Positions 1 to 5,503 of a stretch of 5,503 nucleotides of DNA are shown piece after piece (the first letter of the stretch is position 1; every line of letters starts with the position of its first letter). Made by a program: the position numbers and the translations under genes. Source of the DNA: Acidobacteriota bacterium (GTDB lineage: Bacteria; Acidobacteriota; Terriglobia; Terriglobales; Acidobacteriaceae); the NCBI GenBank assembly GCA_021851465.1, contig JAJZDL010000186.1, forward strand, positions 1 through 5,503, read 5' to 3'. Below the pieces are notes generated by a model. The model was not told where the DNA came from, did not search any database, and was given only the letters and a program-made list of their open reading frames with translations.

Positions 1-145
1 TGAGAAGGTACAACACCGCGTTGAACACCTCGTGCAGGTCCACCCTGCGCGGCTTGGTGCGCTTCCGCACACCTTCCAACAAACCCCGGATCAATTCAAA
101 CCGATCTCCGCTCACATCACTCGGATAAGCTCTTCTCGACTCCAT
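1..145 (-). CDS. IS5-family transposase, N-terminal part (cut by window edge)
   Basis: Read leftward from an ATG at 145, this frame is open to the window edge and gives 48 residues starting MESRRAYPSDVSGDRFELI and ending VDLHEVFNAVLYLL. The order YPSD, then a short helix with ELIRGLL, then a basic KRTKPRR stretch, then VDL-EV-NAVLYLL matches the N-terminal DUF4096-type domain of IS5-family DDE transposases (typical form: YPSDLTD...W..I.PLLP...RPR.VDLREVLNAILYLL). The catalytic DDE domain would lie beyond base 1 and cannot be seen. An in-frame TAA two codons upstream of the ATG fixes this start. The only purine-rich stretch (AAAGG) touches the ATG, so translation initiation looks weak, as is common for transposases. 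The gene is divergent from the sugar-related operon. Whether the element is complete and active cannot be judged here. Confidence 0.8.
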   Translation of the reverse strand, partial: MESRRAYPSDVSGDRFELIRGLLEGVRKRTKPRRVDLHEVFNAVLYLL

Positions 146-223
146 CCTTTACATCTACCGCCAACAAGCCACCACGACTATTACTGACTTGGTCCCCTTC
201 ACCCAAAGATCGTGAACAGGTTC
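1..223 (-). mobile_element. IS5-family insertion sequence, one end (rest outside window)
   Basis: This is the 5' end of an IS5-family element: the transposase start plus about 78 bases of leader up to the presumed tip. Read on the minus strand, the tip would begin GAACCTGTTCACGATC. It is followed outward by TTAG (224-227; CTAA on the minus strand), which fits the YTAR target duplicated by many IS5-group elements. The tip is placed by this target match and by the change in base composition. The opposite terminal inverted repeat is outside the window, so the exact boundary is inferred. Confidence 0.55.
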
Positions 224-303
224 TTAGGAGAAGATGGCTTGAAAAATACGCCCTTGGAAGAAATGACAACGTCACTTATTTTTTCAGTAGCTTGCCTCGA
301 TTC

Positions 304-314
304 ATCGGACCGAT
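304..314. promoter_or_regulatory. Perfect 11-base palindrome upstream of the operon (possible operator)
   Basis: ATCGGACCGAT is a perfect dyad centred on base 309. It sits within a looser dyad, ATTC ... GAAT, over 300-319. It lies about 110 bases before the chosen start of the DUF5107-TPR gene, in the only non-coding region upstream of it, so it could be a repressor or activator site. An 11-base dyad can occur by chance in a sequence rich in GATC/CGAT words, and no regulator gene is in the window to pair with it. Confidence 0.2.
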
Positions 315-410
315 CGAATGTCTTGAAGAATCGGCAAACGGCGCTTCATAGTGCATCTCAAGCTGTTCAGATTGCTGGTAGAATGCAACTTGCAAGCACT
401 TAAGGTATTG

Positions 411-415
411 GGAAG
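411..415 (+). promoter_or_regulatory. Ribosome binding site supporting the ATG at 423
   Basis: GGAAG lies seven bases before the ATG at 423, which is good Shine-Dalgarno spacing. The in-frame GTG at 351, which would add 24 residues, has no purine-rich site in front of it. This decides the start in favour of 423. Confidence 0.45.
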
Positions 416-422
416 CCCTCTC

Positions 423-3400
423 ATGCAAGCGTCGTCCCCCGTCAAGGGCTGCGAGAAAATCCATCTCCCACCTGCCCCCGCCGCAGAGACTGGCCCGGTA
501 AAGGCGTGGTCTGAAGCGGTGACAATACCGACGTATCGAGCCCATGCCGCCGATCCATTCCCCAGCTTTCTCGAAAACCGCGTTTACCAGGGTTCCAGCG
601 GCAAGGTATATCCGTTGCCGGTCATTGAGCGCATCGCCGCCGAGCCCCTTCTTCAGGCCTGGCAAGCGGTTCACCTTGAGAACGAATCGCTCCGTGTCAT
701 GATTTTGCCGGAGATCGGAGGCCGCATTCATATTGGCTTCGACAAGGTCAATGGATACGACTTCTTCTACCGCCAGGATGTAATAAAGCCTGCTCTTGTG
801 GGGCTGGCCGGCCCATGGATCTCCGGCGGTGTCGAATTCAACTGGCCACAGCACCATCGCCCCGCCACCTACATGCCCTGCGAGGCCGCCATCGAGCGCC
901 ACAACGATGGATCGGTGACCGTCTGGTGCTCGCAACACGATCCACTCTCCCACATGAAGGGCATGCACGGCATCTGTCTGCATCCAGGCCGCGCGATCGT
1001 TGAACTCAAGGCCCGCCTCTACAACCGTACGGAACAGGTACAGACCTTCCTTTGGTGGGCCAATGTCGCCACTCGCGTCAGTGAGCGCTACCAGTCGTTT
1101 TTCCCCCCCGACGTGCGCTTCGTCGCGGACCACGCCAAGCGCGCCGTTACGAGCTTCCCCCACAGCGATCGTCGCTATTATGGTGTCGATTACCCTGGCC
1201 GCGCCGAGAACGGCGTGCCGCCCGAAGAGCTTCCTCGACAGTTTCGTCCCGACGGCAGCTACCAGCCCGACGATCTGAGCTGGTATGCGAACATTCCGGT
1301 TCCCACAAGCTACATGATCACTGCGACTGCCGGCGACTTCTTTGGCGGATACGACCATGCCGCCCAGGCTGGAGTGGTTCATGTCGCCAATCACCATATC
1401 GCGCCGGGAAAGAAGCAGTGGACCTGGGGCAATCACGATTTCGGTTACACCTGGGATCGCTGCCTCACCGATCCGGATACCGATGGCGTCTACGGCCCGT
1501 ATATCGAATTGATGGCTGGCGTATACACCGACAACCAGCCCGACTTCTCCTTCCTCGCTCCCGGAGAGACCAAGACCTTCAGCCAGTTCTGGTATCCGAT
1601 TCGCAGCATCGGAGTTCCCCAGGCGGCGAACCTTCAGGCCGCGCTGAGTCTTCGGATCGACGCCGAAGATGCTTCCATCGGGATATGTGTCACCGAAGAT
1701 CTTGAGAACGCGCGCATCGCCGTTTACGGCGGCGGCAACCTCCTGCGGCAATGGACACGGACAATCGAAGCTGCGGTTCCCTTTCTCGCCACGCTCAGCC
1801 TGCCGACGGATCTGCCGGTAGACTCGCTCAATGTTGTGCTCGAGCACAACTGTCAAACCATCCTTCGCTACGCTCCTGGCGAGGTCGCTCCGGCCCCTGC
1901 GCCCGAATCCGCTACCGAACCTCCGCCGCCCGCGGAGATTGCCTCCGTCGATGAGCTTTACATCACCGGCCTGCATCTCGCGCAGTATCGCCACGCCACC
2001 CGGAGCCCGGAGCCTTACTGGCGCGAGGCCCTTCGCCGCGATCCCGGCGACTCGCGCTGCAACACCGCTCTCGGAGTGCGCTGCCTTCAGCGCGGCGAGT
2101 TCTCCCAAGCCGAAGAGTGCCTTCGCCGCGCAATCGCCCGGCTCACACGCCGCAACCCAAACCCATACGACGGCGAGGCCTATTACCAACTTGGGCTTAC
2201 CCTCCGCTACCAGGGGCGAAGCGCTGACGCATACGCCGCGTTCTACAAATCAACCTGGAACGCCGCATGGCGCGGGCCCGCCTACCGCGCCCTCGCGGAG
2301 TTGGACGCGTGCAATCGAGTCTGGCCGGTTGCGCTCGACCACATCGACCGTTCGCTCCGCGCCGATTCCGACAACCTGAACGCACAGTGCCTGCGCGCCA
2401 TCGTGCTACAACGTCTGGGCCGTCCGGCAGAGGCCCAGGCCCAGATCGCCGAAGCAGCTGCGCTCGACCCTCTCCACCACCTCGCTCGCCACCTTCTAAG
2501 CGGCACACTGCCGCCCGATGGCCAGTCCCGCCTGGATCTCGCCTTCGATTATGCCCGCTGCGGCCTGCTCTCTGAAGCCATCGACGTCCTGGAAGCACCG
2601 CTCGTGCCCGCCGAGAACGATGGCGCGCCCGCCATGCTTGCCTATACGCATGCGGCCTTCCTTCTCCGGCTCAACGAAGCCGATGCGAGCGGGCGCGCGT
2701 TTAAAGAAGCCGCGGCCCTGTCCACCGCGTATGTCTTTCCCAGCCGCCTCGAAGAGTTGCAGGTTCTCGATTCGGCCATCGCTGCAAACCCGCATGACTC
2801 CCGCGCGCCGTTGTACCTCGGCAATCTCCTCTACGATCGCCGTCGCTACGCCGAGGCCATCGCTCAGTGGGAGCGTTCCGTCGAGCTGGATCCCAATCTG
2901 GCTGTGGCACACCGCAATCTGGGCATTGCCTACTTCAACGTCAGTCGCGACCCACTCCGATCCCTCGCGGCGTTCGATCGCGCTTTTGCGGCTGCCCCTG
3001 CCAATGCGCGCCTCCTCTTCGAGCGCGACCAGCTCTGGAAGCGGACCGGCGTCCCGCCCGCCACTCGTCTCGCAGAGCTGCTTCGTCACCCCGATCTTCC
3101 GCCCCGGCGCGACGACCTCTCCGTCGAGCTCGCCACACTATTCAATTTGACCGGCCAGCCGCAGCGCGCTCTCGACCTGGTCCTGTCGCGCAACTTCCAG
3201 CCTTGGGAGGGCGGCGAAGGCCTTGTGCTCGATCAATTTGTCTGCGCCAGCATCGCCCTTGGCCAACAATCGCTCGCAGACGGACAGCCTCAACGCGCCC
3301 GAGACCTGTTCGCGCAGGCCCTTGCTCCACCACCCTCGCTGGGCGAGTCCTGGCACTTTCTCGCCAGCCAGTCGGAGCCTCTTTACTGGTTGGGCCTCTC

Positions 3401-3896
3401 CACATCCGCCACCGGCGATCTCTCCGAGGCGCGTCGCCTGTGGCTTCGCGGTGCCCGCGCCTCCGCGGACTTCCAGCAAATGGCCGTGGCCGAGGTCTCG
3501 ATCAATACCTTTTGGGCGGCAACCTGTCTGGAGGCCCTTGGCCGGCAAGACCCGAACCCCATCACCGCACGGCGAGACGGCGACCGGGCCGCAACACTTT
3601 TCGAAAACATCCGCAGCTTCGCTCTCACGCTCGAACAGCATCGTCCTGTCGTCGACTACTTCGCCACCTCGCTTCCCACAATGCTCCTCTTCAACGACGA
3701 TCTCTCCCGGCGCAATCGCATCGAATCTCTGTTTCTCCAGGCTCAATCCGCTCTCGGCCTCCATCGGCCCGCCGAGGCCGAATCGCTCGCGCGCGAGATC
3801 CTTGCCCTCGACCCTTCCCATGTTGGGGCCTTTGGTCTCCTGCGACGGCTCTCGCCAGAAGCCTCCGATGGTCCTCGGCAACGATGCGGAATCTGA
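423..3896 (+). CDS. DUF5107 domain protein with C-terminal TPR array
   Basis: The product has 1157 residues from the ATG at 423. A GTG at 351 would give 1181 but lacks a ribosome site and adds an unpatterned leader. Residues 29-375 are a DUF5107-type domain. The family signature RVYQGSSGKVYP is at 53-64 and the mutarotase-like strand LPEIGGRIHIG at 95-105, followed by GGVEFNWPQHH (135-145), WWAN (211-214), WGNHDFGYTWD (from about 335) and PYIELMAGVYTDNQPDF around Glu362. This order resembles the galactose-mutarotase-like beta-sandwich superfamily, in which conserved His and a late Glu bind or act on a sugar. His144/145, His338 and Glu362 are candidates by inference. Residues about 376-483 look like a second beta domain, and 484-506 are a Pro/Ala/Glu linker. 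Residues 510-1150 are helical, with some ten TPR-like units; the clearest are 540-690, 792-870 and 1100-1140 (PAEAESLAREILALDPSHVGAFGLL). No signal peptide or membrane segment is seen, so a cytoplasmic location is likely. The transporter gene follows after 48 bases, suggesting co-transcription and a sugar-related job. The exact reaction is unknown to me. The frame is intact and full length for the DUF5107-TPR architecture. Confidence 0.88.
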   Translation: MQASSPVKGCEKIHLPPAPAAETGPVKAWSEAVTIPTYRAHAADPFPSFLENRVYQGSSGKVYPLPVIERIAAEPLLQAWQAVHLENESLRVMILPEIGGRIHIGFDKVNGYDFFYRQDVIKPALVGLAGPWISGGVEFNWPQHHRPATYMPCEAAIERHNDGSVTVWCSQHDPLSHMKGMHGICLHPGRAIVELKARLYNRTEQVQTFLWWANVATRVSERYQSFFPPDVRFVADHAKRAVTSFPHSDRRYYGVDYPGRAENGVPPEELPRQFRPDGSYQPDDLSWYANIPVPTSYMITATAGDFFGGYDHAAQAGVVHVANHHIAPGKKQWTWGNHDFGYTWDRCLTDPDTDGVYGPYIELMAGVYTDNQPDFSFLAPGETKTFSQFWYPIRSIGVPQAANLQAALSLRIDAEDASIGICVTEDLENARIAVYGGGNLLRQWTRTIEAAVPFLATLSLPTDLPVDSLNVVLEHNCQTILRYAPGEVAPAPAPESATEPPPPAEIASVDELYITGLHLAQYRHATRSPEPYWREALRRDPGDSRCNTALGVRCLQRGEFSQAEECLRRAIARLTRRNPNPYDGEAYYQLGLTLRYQGRSADAYAAFYKSTWNAAWRGPAYRALAELDACNRVWPVALDHIDRSLRADSDNLNAQCLRAIVLQRLGRPAEAQAQIAEAAALDPLHHLARHLLSGTLPPDGQSRLDLAFDYARCGLLSEAIDVLEAPLVPAENDGAPAMLAYTHAAFLLRLNEADASGRAFKEAAALSTAYVFPSRLEELQVLDSAIAANPHDSRAPLYLGNLLYDRRRYAEAIAQWERSVELDPNLAVAHRNLGIAYFNVSRDPLRSLAAFDRAFAAAPANARLLFERDQLWKRTGVPPATRLAELLRHPDLPPRRDDLSVELATLFNLTGQPQRALDLVLSRNFQPWEGGEGLVLDQFVCASIALGQQSLADGQPQRARDLFAQALAPPPSLGESWHFLASQSEPLYWLGLSTSATGDLSEARRLWLRGARASADFQQMAVAEVSINTFWAATCLEALGRQDPNPITARRDGDRAATLFENIRSFALTLEQHRPVVDYFATSLPTMLLFNDDLSRRNRIESLFLQAQSALGLHRPAEAESLAREILALDPSHVGAFGLLRRLSPEASDGPRQRCGI

Positions 3897-3944
3897 CGAT
3901 CGAAAGAGTCTCACTCAAGGGCCAGTAAAAGGCGAACCATCAAA

Positions 3945-5384
3945 ATGACCGCCCCGTTTACCACTGAAACCGGCACATCCGTCCCCCCCTCCGTTCCGTT
4001 TCGACCGGTGTACACCGGCATCATCGCCTTCGTCGCCGCGCTCGGGGGGCTCCTCTTTGGATATGACTGGGTCGTAATCGGCGGAGCCAAGCCCTTTTAC
4101 GAGGTCTACTTCAACCTTCCTGCAAGCCCGCACGCCGACGCCCTCATCGGATGGGCCACATCCTGCGCTCTGGTAGGCTGCCTCATCGGCTCGGGCATCG
4201 CGGGAGCCTTCTCCGATCGCCTGGGTCGGCGTCCCGTCCTCATTGCTTCCGCCATCCTCTTCGCTGTCTCGTCCATCCTCACCGGATGGGCCCACACATT
4301 CCCCTCTTTTGTCCTCTGGCGGATCGCAGGAGGGGTTGCCATCGGTCTCGCTTCCAATGTCTCCCCGGTCTACATCTCGGAGATAAGCCCGGCACACTGG
4401 CGTGGGCGTCTTGTCTCACTCAACCAACTCGCGCTTGTGGTCGGCATTCTGCTCGCCCAGGTCGTCGACTGGCGCATCTCACTCCACAACGCAGACCCCT
4501 CTCTCGCCCTCGCCTCCTGGCCGGTTCAATATGGGTGGCGATGGATGTTTACCGCCGTCGCTTTTCCCGCGGTCGTCTTCCTCCTCACCGCGCTCTTCGT
4601 GCCCGAGAGTCCCCGCTGGCTCATTGCTCGCAATCGAAGCGAGGCCGCCCGGAGCGTCCTCACCCGCCTTGCCGACGGCGCGTATGCGGCGGCGGAAATC
4701 GCTCGCGTGCAGGCCTCGATCGCCGCGGAAAGCCAACAAGCCCGCGCCTCTGTCTCTGAACTCTTCTCCTCCGCGCTGCGTCGGCCTCTCCTGATCGGAA
4801 TCTGCCTTGCCGTCCTCCAGCAGTGGTGCGGCATCAACGTCCTCTTCAATTACGCCCAGGAAGTCTACCGCGATGCCGGTTACGGCGTTGCAGACATCCT
4901 CTTCAATATCGTTATCTCCGGCACCATCAACCTTTTGTTCACGCTGTTTGCCATGGCCCTGGTCGATCGCATCGGCCGACGCTCGCTCATGCTCTTCGGA
5001 TGCCTCGGCGTAGGCATTGCCCACCTGATGGTCGCGCTCTCCTACTATCTGCACCTCCGCGGGTTGCCTGTGCTCGTCTTTACTCTTGCGGCCATCGCCT
5101 GCTACGCCATGTCGCTCGCACCAGTCACCTGGGTCCTCATTTCGGAGATATTCCCCAACCGCATCCGCGGGCTTGGCGTTTCAGCCGCCGTTTCCTCCCT
5201 CTGGGCGGCCTCCTTCGTGCTCGTCTATACCTTCCCGATCATGGAACGTTTGCTGGGCTCATCCGGGACCTTTGTCGGCTATGGCATCGTCTGCATCGCG
5301 GGCTTCTTCTTCGTGCGCACCACGGTTCCCGAGACGCGGAATCAAACCCTGGAAGAGATTCAGGGCACCTTTTCCAACTCCTGA
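3945..5384 (+). CDS. Sugar porter family MFS transporter (XylE/GLUT-like sugar:H+ symporter)
   Basis: This 479-residue inner-membrane protein has the 12-helix MFS pattern and all sugar-porter signatures. These are GGLLFGYD (34-41), DRLGRRP (91-97), R126 in WRIAGG, SPVYISEISP..RGRLVSLNQ (140-161), PESPRWL (220-226) before a cytoplasmic helical loop (about 227-280), QQWCGIN (292-298), DRIGRR (341-346), PVTWVLISEIFPNRIRG (393-409) and PETRNQTLEEI near the C-terminus. By alignment from memory to E. coli XylE, Asp41 and Arg126 match the proton-coupling Asp27/Arg133. Gln161, Gln292, Gln293, Asn298 and Trp396 match sugar ligands Gln168, Gln288, Gln289, Asn294 and Trp392. The ligand Gln415 is replaced by Leu419 and Tyr298 by Asn302, so the substrate is likely not simply xylose. 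The ATG at 3945 is preceded by AAAGG at 3928-3932, a rather long 12-base gap. Translation ends in tandem stops, TGA TAA. The gene follows the DUF5107-TPR gene by 48 bases with no terminator between them, so the two probably form an operon. The substrate cannot be named from sequence. Confidence 0.92.
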   Translation: MTAPFTTETGTSVPPSVPFRPVYTGIIAFVAALGGLLFGYDWVVIGGAKPFYEVYFNLPASPHADALIGWATSCALVGCLIGSGIAGAFSDRLGRRPVLIASAILFAVSSILTGWAHTFPSFVLWRIAGGVAIGLASNVSPVYISEISPAHWRGRLVSLNQLALVVGILLAQVVDWRISLHNADPSLALASWPVQYGWRWMFTAVAFPAVVFLLTALFVPESPRWLIARNRSEAARSVLTRLADGAYAAAEIARVQASIAAESQQARASVSELFSSALRRPLLIGICLAVLQQWCGINVLFNYAQEVYRDAGYGVADILFNIVISGTINLLFTLFAMALVDRIGRRSLMLFGCLGVGIAHLMVALSYYLHLRGLPVLVFTLAAIACYAMSLAPVTWVLISEIFPNRIRGLGVSAAVSSLWAASFVLVYTFPIMERLLGSSGTFVGYGIVCIAGFFFVRTTVPETRNQTLEEIQGTFSNS

Positions 5385-5419
5385 TAAGGGGTTAGGGAAT
5401 CGGGATCGGCGAGAGACGA

Positions 5420-5425
5420 TCTAGG
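5420..5425. repeat. Probable target-site duplication half for the IS481-like element (TCTAGG)
   Basis: TCTAGG fits the NCTAGN target that IS481 duplicates on insertion, and it directly abuts the TGT that starts the element. The second copy would lie beyond the right edge of the window, so the duplication itself is not seen. Confidence 0.45.
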
Positions 5426-5470
5426 TGTTTAGTCCCGGCATTTGATGGTGCATACTTTTCTGAGCGTGAG

Positions 5471-5477
5471 AAGGAGG
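5471..5477 (+). promoter_or_regulatory. Strong ribosome binding site of the IS481 transposase
   Basis: AAGGAGG is a near-perfect Shine-Dalgarno sequence. It ends four bases before the ATG at 5482, slightly tight spacing, and it confirms that ATG as the start. Confidence 0.7.
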
Positions 5478-5481
5478 CACT

Positions 5482-5503
5482 ATGGGACAGGTTTTACACC
5501 GGA
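5482..5503 (+). CDS. IS481-family transposase, first codons (cut by window edge)
   Basis: Only seven codons are visible, MGQVLHR. The start MGQVLH is the hallmark N-terminus of a large group of IS481-family DDE transposases (commonly MGQVLHGSATTTEAVRRAIQ, leading into a helix-turn-helix). The strong AAGGAGG site just upstream and the TGT-type terminus at 5426 support this reading. The gene runs away from the operon in the same direction as it. The helix-turn-helix and catalytic rve-type domain lie outside the window, so intactness cannot be judged. Confidence 0.7.

Larger units (their letters stand above)
224..422. other. Intergenic stretch between IS5 end and the DUF5107-TPR gene
   Basis: These 199 bases are less GC-rich than the genes and presumably hold the operon's leader. 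I see no tRNA, no riboswitch-like fold and no -35/-10 pair close to consensus. The best candidates, TTGAAA near 239 and TTGAAG near 323, lack a good -10 at 16-18 bases. A short frame starting with GTG at 212 runs across the IS junction and shows no protein-like pattern, so it is not called as a gene. Confidence 0.5.
5426..5503 (+). mobile_element. IS481-family insertion sequence, left end (rest outside window)
   Basis: The element begins TGTTTAGTCCCGGC at 5426. IS481-family terminal repeats characteristically begin with TGT, and a CTAG target core sits immediately outside. A strong ribosome site and a transposase start with the family's N-terminal motif follow within 56 bases, the usual leader length for these compact elements. 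The catalytic region and right end are outside the window. Confidence 0.65.

Noticed and set aside
212..403. 63-codon plus-strand frame starting with GTG
   Set aside because: It begins inside the presumed IS5 end, crosses the junction, lacks a ribosome site and has no protein-like pattern.
351..422. Upstream GTG start adding 24 residues to the DUF5107-TPR protein, possibly a signal peptide
   Set aside because: The added segment contains Glu, Asn and Gln inside its hydrophobic stretch and no cleavage motif, and it lacks a ribosome site. The ATG at 423 has one at good spacing.
276..2189. Long open frame of 637 codons on the minus strand, antisense to the DUF5107 domain
   Set aside because: It lies wholly opposite a gene with clear family motifs. 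Its translation is rich in Gly/Ala/Arg/Val with no recognisable domain, as expected for an antisense shadow in high-GC DNA with strong third-position bias.
3138..3914. 258-codon minus-strand frame opposite the end of the TPR region
   Set aside because: It is an antisense shadow: no domain pattern and no ribosome site, and it overlaps a well-supported gene.
2867..3928. 353-codon plus-strand frame overlapping the TPR region
   Set aside because: The product is an Arg/Pro/Ser/Ala-rich low-complexity translation typical of an off-frame reading of high-GC coding DNA. The main frame through the same bases shows TPR patterns.
5404..5421. Short hairpin GATCG ... CGATC after the transporter gene as a terminator
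   Set aside because: The stem is only five base pairs with an eight-base loop and no following T-run. It does not meet the form of a rho-independent terminator and partly overlaps the IS target.
1..5503. Composite transposon formed by the flanking insertion sequences
   Set aside because: The two elements belong to different families (IS5 and IS481) and share no ends, so they cannot move the segment together by the usual mechanism.

Overview
The window is 5.5 kb of high-GC bacterial DNA (the coding regions have strongly C/G-biased third positions). It carries a two-gene, same-strand unit that looks concerned with sugars, bracketed on both sides by the edges of insertion sequences. The gene content (a DUF5107-TPR protein next to a sugar-porter MFS transporter whose first helix reads GYDWVVIGG, plus IS481 and IS5 elements) suggests an acidobacterium of the Terriglobia/Acidobacteriaceae type. 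That placement rests on remembered family resemblance only, as there is no marker gene here.

Layout. Bases 1-223 are the left part of an IS5-family element. The first 48 codons of its transposase read leftward and leave the window. Bases 224-422 are a short non-coding stretch holding the upstream region of the operon; it has a small perfect palindrome (304-314) but no convincing sigma-70 promoter. Bases 423-3896 encode a 1157-residue protein with an N-terminal DUF5107, mutarotase-like beta-sandwich domain, a proline-rich linker and a long array of TPR-like helical repeats. After 48 bases comes a 479-residue 12-helix sugar/proton symporter of the XylE/GLUT type (3945-5384). Only 41 bases after its stop codon an IS481-like element begins (TGT end at 5426). 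It sits beside a CTAG target sequence, and its transposase starts at 5482 and runs out of the window.

How the genes may work together (inference). The transporter would bring a monosaccharide or small glycoside across the inner membrane. The DUF5107-TPR protein has no visible signal peptide, so it would act in the cytoplasm on the same or a related sugar, as a carbohydrate-binding, epimerising or hydrolysing protein or as a TPR scaffold. The biochemical role of DUF5107 is not known to me. The two insertion sequences belong to different families and point away from the unit, so they do not make a classical composite transposon. They do mark both borders of the unit as hot spots and may have separated it from its original promoter region and from downstream genes.
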